Shown piece by piece: positions 33,181 to 42,140 of a stretch of 53,351 nucleotides of DNA. This DNA is from Syntrophomonadaceae bacterium (GTDB taxonomy: Bacteria; Bacillota; Syntrophomonadia; Syntrophomonadales; Syntrophomonadaceae). A model generated the notes under the pieces. It saw nothing but the letters and a program-made list of their open reading frames with translations. It made no database searches and had not been told where the DNA came from. Position 1 is the first letter of the stretch. Each line of letters starts with the position of its first letter. Where the stretch lies: the NCBI GenBank assembly GCA_012718855.1, contig JAAYBS010000029.1, positions 1-53,351 on the forward strand, read 5' to 3'. The translations under genes were made by a program, and so were the position numbers.

Positions 33181-33438
33181 TTACTCTTTTTCTTCATAAT
33201 AAAAATCCTGCAAGTGAATTACAAATTGCTCCATAGCCCCTTCAACATTCTGTTTTCTTTCCACCCGTAAGGGATTGCCACTGGGATGCTCCTCGTCTAC
33301 CCATCCCCCCAGGACCGGAATCTGATAATACATTATACCGGTAATAATCGGCAATATTGCGGCTACTACTGCTATAACCACTAGAACTGCCACTATTCTC
33401 ACCAGTTTTTTCTTCCAATTGCTGATTACGATAATCAT
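33181..33438 (-). CDS. YqzK-like (DUF4227) membrane protein
   Basis: This 85-aa protein has one membrane segment (about residues 13-37), a positively charged N-terminus (NWKKKLVR) and an acidic C-terminus (DFYYEEKE). Size, topology and position between spoIIM and xerD match the B. subtilis yqzK gene (DUF4227). Sequence identity to YqzK was not measured here. GGAGGGG precedes the ATG. The function of the family is unknown. Confidence 0.7.
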   Translation of the reverse strand: MIIVISNWKKKLVRIVAVLVVIAVVAAILPIITGIMYYQIPVLGGWVDEEHPSGNPLRVERKQNVEGAMEQFVIHLQDFYYEEKE

Positions 33439-33456
33439 AAAACCCCTCCCCTAAAA

Positions 33457-34068
33457 TTATAAAACCAGCGTTAACAGATACGGATTTAAATATGCTTCCA
33501 CAAAAGCACCCAGCATAAAAATCAGCATAAATAACACCAGTAACAAACTAAAAGATAAAATAATTCTCCCCAGGTTTTTACCTATCATAAATCTGCCCCG
33601 AACAATCTGCAGAGAAAATTTAATGGCAATAACCGACCATAAAATCAAGAATGGTATATAAATTATATGCTGAGGTAAAATAGTCAGAACTGATAATACA
33701 ATACCTCCCACTGCTTTTTCCTGGATCAGAAAACCAAGTGTAAATCCGAGAGAATACCCACGCAGAAATATTACTCCCAGGATTAATGGCAGTCCTATAA
33801 CTGATAACCCCAGCAGATAAATTACTCCCAAACTCTTAACCTGACCTATCCAAGCCGTTATAAAAATGCTGTAGCTATCCATACCACCGCTCTGTTCTCC
33901 GAGCAGATAGCCATCCAACATATTGGCCAGGTTTTGTCTCACTCCGGATGCCAGACTATTTACCTTCCCATACCCCATCAACATCCCGGCAGCAAAAAAG
34001 AGCAGGATCAGGATATACTGCCAACGGTTTTCATAAAAATGCTGTTTGATACGCTGCCTGATTGTCAT
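33457..34068 (-). CDS. spoIIM: Stage II sporulation protein M
   Basis: This 203-aa integral membrane protein has about five helices (near 16-34, 74-95, 97-115, 118-146 and 170-195) after a basic N-terminus (RQRIKQHFYENRWQY). With SpoIID and SpoIIP it forms the machine that removes septal peptidoglycan during engulfment. Its partner genes are elsewhere. The position before the YqzK-like gene and xerD is conserved in Firmicutes. GAGGAG lies 7 nt from the ATG. Confidence 0.93.
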   Translation of the reverse strand: MTIRQRIKQHFYENRWQYILILLFFAAGMLMGYGKVNSLASGVRQNLANMLDGYLLGEQSGGMDSYSIFITAWIGQVKSLGVIYLLGLSVIGLPLILGVIFLRGYSLGFTLGFLIQEKAVGGIVLSVLTILPQHIIYIPFLILWSVIAIKFSLQIVRGRFMIGKNLGRIILSFSLLLVLFMLIFMLGAFVEAYLNPYLLTLVL

Positions 34069-34222
34069 GAATCGTCTCCTCAGGAAGTTCTGCTTACGGG
34101 CTTGGGATCTTAACTATCCATCTCCTGTTATAAATTATTTGTACATGTTCCATGAATATTTTTCCGGCAGTTCTTTTATGACTGCCTTTAAAAATATTAA
34201 CTGGATACTTAGCTCCAAAATA

Positions 34223-34252
34223 TAAAAAAGCCAACCTGGAAATGGTCGGCTT
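34223..34252 (-). terminator. Rho-independent terminator of the pyrophosphatase gene
   Basis: A GCCGACC/GGTTGGC stem, with G-T wobble, has a 7-nt loop. On the minus strand it is followed by T6. Confidence 0.85.
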
Positions 34253-34360
34253 ATTATTTATCCCGCTAAAAAAATCAACGGCTCCTGCATATTTATTCAC
34301 TCAAACAAGTGATTTTTATCTTTTTACAGTGAAACTATTATTACCACTGTTAAGAGATTA

Positions 34361-35710
34361 TCAGACCATATATTCTTTTCTGATTACTTCGTATAATGCC
34401 GGTACTACCTGTTTCTTGCGGGACATAATTCCTTTCAGAAAAACACTTCCCTCTGAAGTTGTGCCAAAAGCCTTTTCTACCAGACCACTTTTTTCTCCGG
34501 CTACCAGAAGTTCAGTTTCTTCTTCGAAAACATTGGTAATCATAAGTCCCAAAAACAGATAACCTCGTTTTTGGCATATTTCGTTCATTACCTGCATTAA
34601 CGAATCGCGCCGTTCCAGTATCTTACTATTATCAATAGTTTCAATTTGTGAAATGGCAAACACTTCTTCCCCACTGACATATTCCTTGAGATCTTCGCTA
34701 ATCAATTCATAATCAGTATGATCATCCGGATTATTCATTTGTTCAAAAATTGTCCTGCCCCAAACACGTGGGTCCAAACCGCTTACCGTTTCCAATTCTT
34801 TTGCTATGCTGACATCTTTTCCGGTAGTTGTAGGAGATTTGAAAATCATAGTATCAGACAGAATTCCTGACAGTAAAAGTCCGGCTATTTCCTTGGTAAT
34901 ATAAATCCTTTTGTACAGAAATTTTTCTGCTACCAGAGTACAGGTTGACCCTACTGGTTCATTATGAAAGTATATGGGTGATATAGTCTGCAAATCCCCT
35001 ACCCGATGATGGTCAATGATTTCCAGTATCTCTGTATCTTCTATTCCATCTACGGCTTGCTTTTTCTCATTGTGATCAACCAGAATTACCTGTTTGCGTT
35101 TCATTTGCAGCAGGTTATAACGGGATATCATCCCCAGAAAATTGTTTTTTTCATCTACTACCGGATAGTTTCTATATCTGCTGGCCAGCATATGCTTGCG
35201 GGCTTCATCAACTGATTCGTCTTTTTCAAACAATATCAAATCACGGGTTTTCATAATATCAGCTACTTTTTGGTTAAAAATTCCGCGTAGAATTTCTGGA
35301 CTTCTGTCAATTTCACGCCCTCCACCCAGACTATCCATAAAGATCATGGCTAAATCACCCACGGTTATTAACCCCAGAAAACGGTGTTTGTTATCCAGAA
35401 CCGGTATGGTTTTCAAATCATGTTTGCGTACCAGGTTGCCCAGTTCCACCAGAGTCATATCAGTTGTAACATATAGAATATCCTTTTCTTCCAACAGGTC
35501 TTCCACTGTAGTACCTACATTTTTTAGTACCAACGGTGCCTCAAATCCCAATGTATCAAGGATAAAACTTATATCATGGGTTATTTCTCCTGCTGCTGCG
35601 GCTATGTAAATACCCTTATCAGTACTTTGTTTATAAACTTTGTAACTTATGGCTGCTGCCACTGAATCAACATCGGGGTTCTTGTGTCCAATAACATATA
35701 CCGGTTTCAT
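34361..35710 (-). CDS. ppaC: Manganese-dependent inorganic pyrophosphatase with CBS pair
   Basis: This 449-aa family II pyrophosphatase hydrolyses PPi. GHKNPDVDS (8-16), VDHNEK (from 211) and DHH (233-235) hold the metal site, and a DHHA2 domain follows. A CBS-domain pair (about 70-205, VTTDMTLVEL and FEKDESVDEA repeats) is inserted after the first strands. CBS-pyrophosphatases are regulated by adenine nucleotides. The DRTGG insert seen in the longer type is absent. The start is ATG 35710, with GAGGAGG 6 nt upstream. It begins 2 nt after the upstream gene ends. Confidence 0.94.
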   Translation of the reverse strand: MKPVYVIGHKNPDVDSVAAAISYKVYKQSTDKGIYIAAAAGEITHDISFILDTLGFEAPLVLKNVGTTVEDLLEEKDILYVTTDMTLVELGNLVRKHDLKTIPVLDNKHRFLGLITVGDLAMIFMDSLGGGREIDRSPEILRGIFNQKVADIMKTRDLILFEKDESVDEARKHMLASRYRNYPVVDEKNNFLGMISRYNLLQMKRKQVILVDHNEKKQAVDGIEDTEILEIIDHHRVGDLQTISPIYFHNEPVGSTCTLVAEKFLYKRIYITKEIAGLLLSGILSDTMIFKSPTTTGKDVSIAKELETVSGLDPRVWGRTIFEQMNNPDDHTDYELISEDLKEYVSGEEVFAISQIETIDNSKILERRDSLMQVMNEICQKRGYLFLGLMITNVFEEETELLVAGEKSGLVEKAFGTTSEGSVFLKGIMSRKKQVVPALYEVIRKEYMV

Positions 35711-35711
35711 A

Positions 35712-36386
35712 TTATTCCTCCTCACCTTGTCCGCCTATCAGCAGATTCGCAATAAACTGGGCCGCCAGCATATCTTCCATGGAATTCCTGCTGGCAGCTA
35801 CTATGGCGATTCCCCTATTATATTCCCGACTAAGTTTTTTGGCCCGCTTTACTGCCTGCCGGGCAGGTTCCATTCCTCTCATCGACAGGGTTCGGGCGAC
35901 TGTCCCAATAAACACTACGCCGCCCTCATTAAAAGCAGCATCGTAGGCTACCCCCCCTGTATCAGTAACTGCCACAATAACACGGTTTTTCATATCAAAT
36001 AATTTAGGAGTTTCAGCCCCCAGATTAGGTACAATAGCATCAATCGAAACTTTTTCTCTTTCCAGACTGGCGACCAGCTTTTGACACCGGGCTATTCGCT
36101 CTTCATCCGTCCCCACCCGCGGTTCTGTAACCAGCACTATTCCCTGGCCAGTTTCACGAGCCAGTCGGGCCGCTTCCCGTCCTATTTTATGAGGGTCAAG
36201 CGGAACGGGAGCCCGGGAATAATCAGGGCTGCAACCTAAAACAGCATACGCACCGGCATCCAGGGCGCTCTCCAGTGTAGTCGACATATCAATTACATCA
36301 ACAATCATTGCCAGCAGGTTTTCCCGTACCGCTTGTCGGGCACCGGAGGCATCAGTAGTTACTATTATGCTTTTTAACCGATCCAT
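35712..36386 (-). CDS. Conserved protein of unknown function
   Basis: I do not recognise this 224-aa soluble protein. It reads like a tandem Rossmann-type sequence. The N-terminal half has IIVTTDASGARQAV and AVLGCSPDYSRAPVPLDPHK. The centre has GIVLVTEPRVGTDEERIARC, and the C-terminal half has VIVAVTDTGGVAYDAAF and GVVFIGTVARTLSMRG. There are no membrane helices, and no metal-binding cluster stands out. ATG 36386 with GGGGAG upstream is preferred to ATG 36410. It lies between nudF and ppaC with tiny gaps, so a role in nucleotide or phosphate metabolism is only a guess. Confidence 0.75.
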   Translation of the reverse strand: MDRLKSIIVTTDASGARQAVRENLLAMIVDVIDMSTTLESALDAGAYAVLGCSPDYSRAPVPLDPHKIGREAARLARETGQGIVLVTEPRVGTDEERIARCQKLVASLEREKVSIDAIVPNLGAETPKLFDMKNRVIVAVTDTGGVAYDAAFNEGGVVFIGTVARTLSMRGMEPARQAVKRAKKLSREYNRGIAIVAASRNSMEDMLAAQFIANLLIGGQGEEE

Positions 36387-36453
36387 GGTATTCTCCCCTT
36401 CTATAGGCATACTTTAAAACCAAAGTTGCAGCAGCCGAAAGCATAATCGCTAC

Positions 36454-36993
36454 TTATTTCTTTCCCTGCAAATGATAAAGATATTGAATGGCTATTATAC
36501 TTTTTCCGTCTACTATTTGTCCAGCAAATATTGCCTGGTAGGCTTCTTCCAAAGGCATTTTTACCGGCTGTACAAACTCATCCTGATCCAGATTCATTTT
36601 TCCTGGGGAGAGTTCCCTGGCCAGATAAAGATGCAGGTATTCATCACAAAATCCCGGGGCACTGTGATACCCTAAAATCCTCTCCCATTGCCCGGCATGC
36701 AGGCCAGTCTCTTCTTCCAGTTCACGGATCGCACAATCCAGCGGATTTTCACCTGGTTCCAGGGTTCCTGCCGGTATTTCCAACAAGACTCTTTCCAGGG
36801 GTTTACGATATTGACGAACCAGCCAGACCATTTCCTCGTTATCTACCGGTAAAATTCCCACTGCACCGGCATGTTCCACAATCTCCCGCGTGCTGGTTTT
36901 GCCGTTGGGCAGTTCCACCGTATCTACTCTAAGCTTTACAATTCTGCCGGAAAATATTTTTTCAGAAGTAATAGTTTTTTCTTCAAAGTTCAT
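36454..36993 (-). CDS. nudF: ADP-ribose pyrophosphatase, Nudix family
   Basis: This 179-aa enzyme cleaves ADP-ribose to AMP and ribose-5-phosphate. The Nudix box runs from Gly76 to Leu98 with REL.EE.TG intact (GTLEPGE, then REL.EEETGL). The upstream PVDNEEMVWLVRQYR and downstream YHSAPGFCDEYLHLYLA are typical of the ADPRase/NudF group. GAGGG lies 6 nt before the ATG. It is the first gene of a short unit with the unknown protein and the CBS-pyrophosphatase, whose reactions remove nucleotide and PPi by-products. Confidence 0.94.
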   Translation of the reverse strand: MNFEEKTITSEKIFSGRIVKLRVDTVELPNGKTSTREIVEHAGAVGILPVDNEEMVWLVRQYRKPLERVLLEIPAGTLEPGENPLDCAIRELEEETGLHAGQWERILGYHSAPGFCDEYLHLYLARELSPGKMNLDQDEFVQPVKMPLEEAYQAIFAGQIVDGKSIIAIQYLYHLQGKK

Positions 36994-37056
36994 GGCAAAC
37001 CCTCCTGCATAATCCTCCCAATAACAGCATAAACTGCACCGGAGGAGGTATTTATC

Positions 37057-37182
37057 ATGTATATATCTGTAACCCCCCAGGGGTTTTTACTAACCGGTTC
37101 ACTATTTGATTTACAGGCCCTTATTAAACAGTATCCACCTGATACCACCCTGCGCGACTTTCTGCGCCTCAACCTGCACTGA
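37057..37182 (+). CDS. 41-residue ORF of unknown function with very strong ribosome binding site
   Basis: An ATG at 37057 follows GGAGGAGGT (37041-37049) at 7 nt and reads 41 codons to TGA at 37180. It begins MYISVTPQGFLLTGSLFDLQ and ends LRDFLRLNLH. The peptide has mixed polar and hydrophobic content with no clear membrane helix and no cysteine. It runs divergently from nudF with no overlapping gene. Codon use and the Shine-Dalgarno look genuine, but there is no homologue I recognise. Confidence 0.6.
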   Translation: MYISVTPQGFLLTGSLFDLQALIKQYPPDTTLRDFLRLNLH

Positions 37183-37212
37183 TTTGTTACCGGGTCCAGG
37201 ACCAGGTTTTTT

Positions 37213-37470
37213 AGAACCTGACTCCTCCTGACTTAACAGACCTTACCTGACTATATTAATTTAATACTGCAGAGGACTGTGGTTTCAGGTAGTGCTGGAA
37301 TAATATCGATACTCAATCCGCTTATAAATATTAGCATTCCGGTTATATCAGGGTAATAAAAAAAATCATATAGATAAATCAAAAAATAACAAATCTGTGG
37401 TATTTATTTTAAAACCAAATACTAAAAACCGTCAGATCAAGTCAGAAATAGTCAGGTAGAGTCAGGTTCT
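37213..37470. repeat. Inverted-repeat element bounded by CTGAC/GTCAG tetrads, copies 3 and 4
   Basis: The left end 37213-37233 (AGAACCTGACTC...) matches the complement of the right end 37450-37470 at 19 of 21 positions. The left arm has CTGAC at 37218, 37228 and 37247, with a degenerate CAGAC at 37237. The right arm has GTCAG at exactly 37431, 37441, 37451 and 37461. Between the arms is about 180 nt of AT-rich DNA without a gene. Confidence 0.6.
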
Positions 37471-37495
37471 GAAAATCTGTATACTCCTTATCAAT

Positions 37496-38593
37496 TTACA
37501 CCAATTCCAGGCGGGGCAGGCTTTTGCCCTGCAAGAGCAACTCAGCTGCTTTGGCAGCTGCTCCTGCTGCCAGGAAAAAACTACGTTCAGCGTCTATTCC
37601 CCTGCCCATTGTAGTTATGTTCATACCGCTATTCTGTATTATTGATATAATCTCTTCACCATCTACCAGGCAAATATCATGCTTACCGAATAAACTTTCT
37701 TCAGTAATTTGTTGCAATATATAGTTTAACTCAGTTTCACATAACTCTGGCAGAGGCACAATACATTTGGTCAGGCAAACCTGTGATAATACGGTCAAAC
37801 TATGATGGCTAATACCGCGGTGCCGAGGCCGGTTATCGGCAAAACTTATCCTTGGTACTGCTATCGGCACTCCCTTCAGGGTATGAACAGCATTTAGAAC
37901 CTGACCCTGCTCAATACCTGTAAATCCCCATTTGGTTCCGGTACCAACAATTCCCGGTCCCATTGATACCACAATTACATCCGGCTTAAAGGCCTCCCGG
38001 GCGGCCAACAGACCGGAATAGATATTGACTGCTTCCAGATCTCCGCCAAAGGCATGTCCAATAGTAACTGTACCAGCTATTCTATTTTCCGCTTTCAATT
38101 GGCTGACGGTCTGACTGAATGCAATAGGCAGGGCTGCACCATCAGTCATCATATAAGCAACTTTATAACCGGCATTGGATAAATAAAGTACCAGCGGTGC
38201 CAGCATGGAATGTAAGGTAGCTGCCAGTACCGGTGTGCCCAAAAGACTATCAGCCGTTTTCAACGCTTCATGATAAGGACTATCTTCTTCCTCGGCACTG
38301 AGTACTTTTACCTGCATAGGTGTATAGCGCATTTTCATAATATGACCACCAGGAACGCTTGATTGACCGCTGCTGTTTAATCGGGCTATAACATAATGAT
38401 AGCCTCCACTTCCCAGCTTCAAAGAGACCGCCGTGGTATTTAATAAAACCTCATCCCCGGTTTCTACTTCCCCGGTCAGAGCAGGATATACTATACACTT
38501 TTCCTCCCGTCCTTCAACCAGAACGGAATATCCTCTGATATCGTTACGGGAAAACAGTTGCCTGCCTATTAAACCTATTTTACTTTCCAGCAT
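37496..38593 (-). CDS. DUF3866 family protein
   Basis: This 365-aa soluble protein is of the DUF3866 family. It opens with a small beta-barrel-like segment (IGRQLFSRNDIRGYSVLVEGREEK) and has VSMGPGIVGTGTKWGFTGIEQG near the centre. It ends in TTMGRGIDAERSFFLAAGAAA, rich in Gly and Ala. The family function is unknown. GGGGAGG precedes the ATG. It follows the peptidase gene by 23 nt, so it probably belongs to the steA-steB-glycosyltransferase-peptidase unit. Confidence 0.85.
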   Translation of the reverse strand: MLESKIGLIGRQLFSRNDIRGYSVLVEGREEKCIVYPALTGEVETGDEVLLNTTAVSLKLGSGGYHYVIARLNSSGQSSVPGGHIMKMRYTPMQVKVLSAEEEDSPYHEALKTADSLLGTPVLAATLHSMLAPLVLYLSNAGYKVAYMMTDGAALPIAFSQTVSQLKAENRIAGTVTIGHAFGGDLEAVNIYSGLLAAREAFKPDVIVVSMGPGIVGTGTKWGFTGIEQGQVLNAVHTLKGVPIAVPRISFADNRPRHRGISHHSLTVLSQVCLTKCIVPLPELCETELNYILQQITEESLFGKHDICLVDGEEIISIIQNSGMNITTMGRGIDAERSFFLAAGAAAKAAELLLQGKSLPRLELV

Positions 38594-38616
38594 TATTCTG
38601 CCTCCCCGCTATGGGA

Positions 38617-39726
38617 TTATATCTCCCTTATAATAGCTAATATAAGCTCAACATCCTTAACCAGATCATCAACTTCAATATATTCATCAATAGTATGGAC
38701 ATTACTCATACCAATACCCAGATTCACACAGGCTATTCCATGTCCATTTATTATACTGGCATCACTGCCCCCGCCAGTTCCGGTAAGCACAGGCTCCAGT
38801 CCTATGCTTTGTGCCGCCTTTACAGCTAATACCACCACTTTATCCTGCACATTAAGCTGGATTTCAGGATAAAGGAATTTCACCTTCACCTGGGCTTGAG
38901 CACCATGTTTTTCAACTTCTGATATAAAAGTTGATTGCAATTGGTCGGTTAGCGCATCCAGTTTAACCCGTTGTAAACTCCTGGCTTCCCCTTTTATACG
39001 GCAACTATCAGCTACAATATTGCGGGCAGTTCCCCCCTCGATAATACCAAAATTACAGGTTGTCTCTTCATCAATTCGCCCACAGGGCATAGCAGCCAGG
39101 GCTTGGGCTGCAATATGAATGGCATTAATACCATCCTGAGGGTTTATACCGGCATGAGCAGCTTTGCCAAACACCTGATATTCAATTTCATTCTGACAGG
39201 GAGATTGAACAATAATATTACCTGGAGGGCCGCCGGCATCCAATACATAAGCAATTGATGAGGATAAGCGTGAATAATTAAATAGTTTGGCCCCTTGCAA
39301 ACCCTGTTCTTCACCTACCGTAAACAATAATTCCAGCGGTGCATGAGGCTCACCATTGGCCTTTAATACATCTACTGCCTCCAACAGAGCTGCAATAGCA
39401 GCTTTATCGTCTGAACCCAGTATCGTATTACCGGTACTGACAATACGTCCCTGTTTGACAATTGCTTCTATATTATTTCCCGGTTCTACTGTATCCATAT
39501 GTGCAGCAAACAGCAAAGAAGGTTTGTCAGGCATGCCAGGAATTTTTATCAGCAAATTACCCGACTCGGTGCCTAAAACTTTACCCGCTTCATCTTCCTG
39601 TACCTGATAACCGCGGGCAGAAAATTCAGCCGTCAGATAATCTCTGAACTGGCCTTCTTTTCCGGATACTGAATCAATGCCCACCATATGAATAAATGAT
39701 TCGATCAATCGTTCCTTATTCACCAT
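38617..39726 (-). CDS. M20-family metallopeptidase (tripeptidase/PepT-like)
   Basis: This 369-aa di-zinc peptidase has zinc ligands in AHMDTVEPG (His, Asp) and GSDDKAAIAAL (bridging Asp). Glu in VGEEQGLQGA is the base, followed by DAGGPPG and a late VHTIDEYIEVDDL. A dimerisation domain separates the halves. It probably releases N-terminal residues from di- or tripeptides. ATG 39726 with AAGGAG upstream is preferred. It overlaps the preceding gene by 11 bp. Confidence 0.9.
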   Translation of the reverse strand: MVNKERLIESFIHMVGIDSVSGKEGQFRDYLTAEFSARGYQVQEDEAGKVLGTESGNLLIKIPGMPDKPSLLFAAHMDTVEPGNNIEAIVKQGRIVSTGNTILGSDDKAAIAALLEAVDVLKANGEPHAPLELLFTVGEEQGLQGAKLFNYSRLSSSIAYVLDAGGPPGNIIVQSPCQNEIEYQVFGKAAHAGINPQDGINAIHIAAQALAAMPCGRIDEETTCNFGIIEGGTARNIVADSCRIKGEARSLQRVKLDALTDQLQSTFISEVEKHGAQAQVKVKFLYPEIQLNVQDKVVVLAVKAAQSIGLEPVLTGTGGGSDASIINGHGIACVNLGIGMSNVHTIDEYIEVDDLVKDVELILAIIREI

Positions 39727-40558
39727 TAGATTGACTCCTTCCCAGTTGGTCAAAAAATCTAAGTACACCCACCCGCTCAATAGTGGAACTTATTGAATAT
39801 TTTTCTGTAAAAAGATGTATAGCGATTAAAAATAGTAAAACCCCTATACGAAATGTCATGGGTAGAAAAGCTGCCGCCAGGTATCCCAGTAGTAGGCCAA
39901 GCACATTGGACCCTGCATCCCCCATCATAGCCAGAGCTTTAAGATCAAAATAAAAATAATACAAAACCGCCCCCAGCAGCGGAGCAATTAATAAAAGATC
40001 AACCTTACCTCCGGCCATTAAGACTATTATTATCAAAAATAATAAAAATCCTTTTATGGCCCTTCCCGGTCGTAAGTCCAGCAGATTAAGTAAATTGGTA
40101 AATAAGGCTATGATAAAAGTATTTAATACTATTTCTCCAGCACTGCCACCAATAAATAATGCCATAAGGAAAGCTATGAAGCCTCCTCCCAGCGCTTTTA
40201 GACCTCCGGTAGTAAGCCTGCCTTTCATTAAAGCACCAAAATGGCCCTTAAATCCACGTCGATCGCTTCCACCCAGCATGTCATCCAGAAATCCCAGAAA
40301 ACCAATCGCGGTGAGTCCTAAAGCCAACAGATAAAACTGCGGTTCAAAAACCGGAAGCAACAATTTATAACCAGCCATGATAATAAGAAAAGTAAATATA
40401 AAGGTAATACCGGCACTTACCGGGATATCTTTGCCCTGATAGTTTGGACGAACTGCTTTGCTTTCCTGCAGCATGGGCAATATTAGATAAAGAATAAGGG
40501 CCTCAAAGAAAAAAGAGGCTACCAGACTGATGCCGGCTGCCACATAGATATCCACCAC
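39716..40558 (-). CDS. MraY/WecA-like glycosyltransferase family 4 membrane protein
   Basis: This 280-aa membrane protein has about nine helices. It has PNYQGKDIPVSAGI near 36-50, GFLDDMLGG near 90 and GDAGSNVLGLLLGYLAAA near 215, the Asp-rich motifs of prenyl-phosphate sugar-phosphate transferases. It is shorter than MraY (about 320 aa), so its substrate is open. The GTG start at 40558 shares a base with the stop codon of the glycosyltransferase 2 gene. GAGGAGG precedes it. A cell-envelope role is inferred. Confidence 0.85.
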   Translation of the reverse strand: MVDIYVAAGISLVASFFFEALILYLILPMLQESKAVRPNYQGKDIPVSAGITFIFTFLIIMAGYKLLLPVFEPQFYLLALGLTAIGFLGFLDDMLGGSDRRGFKGHFGALMKGRLTTGGLKALGGGFIAFLMALFIGGSAGEIVLNTFIIALFTNLLNLLDLRPGRAIKGFLLFLIIIVLMAGGKVDLLLIAPLLGAVLYYFYFDLKALAMMGDAGSNVLGLLLGYLAAAFLPMTFRIGVLLFLIAIHLFTEKYSISSTIERVGVLRFFDQLGRSQSNGE

Positions 40559-41229
40559 TATTTCCTCCTCTTTTCCAACCAGACTACTTTAAGTACATCT
40601 ACAAACTGCTTGCCCCGATGAATAAATCCGGATAAATCTCTTCCGGTTTCATTATGGGTCATGTTGGTGGGTACCTCCACCACCCGAAACCCCTGGCGCA
40701 AAGCCCTGATAGTCATGCCCAATTCTACCCCATAGGCTTCATTGAATGGTGTCACTGCTTCCAATACGTCTCTCGTCATAACCCGCTGTCCACTCAAAGG
40801 AGCATTTACCTGCATATCTCCAGCCTTTTTAATTGCCCGGGCAGCAGTTTTTTTAACCAGACCAAACCCGCCTTTTTTTTTCGCCGGAGGAAAGGCTGCA
40901 ATAGCCAGATCAGCATGGCCTGCCAGTACCGGCGCCATAACTTTTTGCACCTCAGCTGCTGAATCGCCTAAATCAGCATCCAGGAATACCACCACATCAC
41001 CTTTAATATACGGCAGGGAATAATTCATGGCCCCGCCTTTACCCCGGTTTTTATCTACTTCCAGTACCTCTACCCCCAGCTGTTTAGCCTGATAAGAAGT
41101 GTGGTCGGTAGAACCATCATTTACTACTAAAATTTGCTCAAACGCGTCCAGAGCCAATACTGCCTGCAGGGTACTGACAATACGCATTTCTTCATTATAA
41201 GCGGGAATAACCAGACTAACCCTTGCCAT
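40558..41229 (-). CDS. Glycosyltransferase family 2 protein
   Basis: This 223-aa cytoplasmic enzyme has a GT-A fold. It has VIPAYNEEMRIVSTL (7-21), VVNDGSTDHT (37-46) and the metal-binding FLDADLGD (about 82-89). No membrane anchor is seen. It resembles the dolichol-phosphate-mannose/glucosyl-3-phosphoglycerate synthase group by size, but acceptor and donor cannot be read. Its ATG overlaps the SteB-like stop as TAATG, and the following gene overlaps it by one base. This implies tight coupling. Confidence 0.87.
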   Translation of the reverse strand: MARVSLVIPAYNEEMRIVSTLQAVLALDAFEQILVVNDGSTDHTSYQAKQLGVEVLEVDKNRGKGGAMNYSLPYIKGDVVVFLDADLGDSAAEVQKVMAPVLAGHADLAIAAFPPAKKKGGFGLVKKTAARAIKKAGDMQVNAPLSGQRVMTRDVLEAVTPFNEAYGVELGMTIRALRQGFRVVEVPTNMTHNETGRDLSGFIHRGKQFVDVLKVVWLEKRRK

Positions 41230-42128
41230 TAAGGTTGCCCTCCAATTTTCTCTATTGGCAGTGTAGGAATAAATCTTTTAGCCGTTGGTTTAATTCCATA
41301 ATGACCCGGTTCACCTTCCATAGCCAGAACAAGTGAAATTTGTCCCGGGCTAAGGTCAATATTATCTATAGTACTAATATTCTGCTTCTGATATTCCTCC
41401 ATATAAGAAGTAAGTATTTCGGAACTTTCAACTCCATATACCTTCTTCCCTCCGTTTAGCAGTGCCATAATTAATCCCTGATCAAAACTGTAGGGATAAG
41501 CAAGATTATCATCATTAGTACCACCAACTATAATTACTCCATCCAGAGTTTCATTAATTAAACCATCCAACTTAATTAAGCCAAGTTCCTGCAAAATATT
41601 AAGCACTGATGAATCTGCCTGCCCTAGCAAAATAGATGCTACACTATTTGCTATCTGCATACGAATAGTATCAACAGAAGTTTTTGAATCCAGATTATAG
41701 AACTGAATTAACCGAGCCCGTACCTCTTCATTTTTTAAATTAATTTCGCTTAAAACTACGGTCTTGGATACTACATTTACTCCGGCAATTGATAGGGAAT
41801 TAAGCATTCCGGCTGGAATATCACTACCACCGGTAACTACTATCCCCGCTTTGTATCCTTCCAGACGCTGCTTGATTAATATTGGCAGCATGCTCTGACT
41901 GTAATTCTCATACTGACTTATGATCTTATCCTGATACTGATTCTGTGCCTTTAATTCATCTTCACTTTCACGTAAAGCGGTAAACTGTTCCTCCAGCCGA
42001 TCAATTAATTTTTTTTGCTGATCAACCAGCAAGTTATCCCCTACGATGGTACTGCCAATCAGGATTCCTATTGCCAATGCCAGGAATACAGCCACAATGG
42101 ATGTAATATGATAACGTAAATCAATCAT
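41229..42128 (-). CDS. steB: SteB/MctB-like protein (DUF3186, copper-transporter family name)
   Basis: This 299-aa protein has one N-terminal membrane helix (MIDLRYHITSIVAVFLALAIG, residues 1-25). A coiled-coil (about 32-75, rich in Glu, Gln and Lys) and an external alpha/beta domain follow. It matches the family of mycobacterial MctB (Rv1698) and corynebacterial SteB. SteB works with SteA in cell separation. Its gene follows steA by 12 nt. AGAGGTG lies just before the ATG. Confidence 0.85.
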   Translation of the reverse strand: MIDLRYHITSIVAVFLALAIGILIGSTIVGDNLLVDQQKKLIDRLEEQFTALRESEDELKAQNQYQDKIISQYENYSQSMLPILIKQRLEGYKAGIVVTGGSDIPAGMLNSLSIAGVNVVSKTVVLSEINLKNEEVRARLIQFYNLDSKTSVDTIRMQIANSVASILLGQADSSVLNILQELGLIKLDGLINETLDGVIIVGGTNDDNLAYPYSFDQGLIMALLNGGKKVYGVESSEILTSYMEEYQKQNISTIDNIDLSPGQISLVLAMEGEPGHYGIKPTAKRFIPTLPIEKIGGQP

Positions 42129-42140
42129 TATTTCACCTCT

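Noticed and set aside
34094-34300. 68-codon minus-strand ORF between spoIIM and ppaC
   Set aside because: It overlaps the pyrophosphatase terminator, has no family resemblance and lies in AT-rich intergenic DNA.
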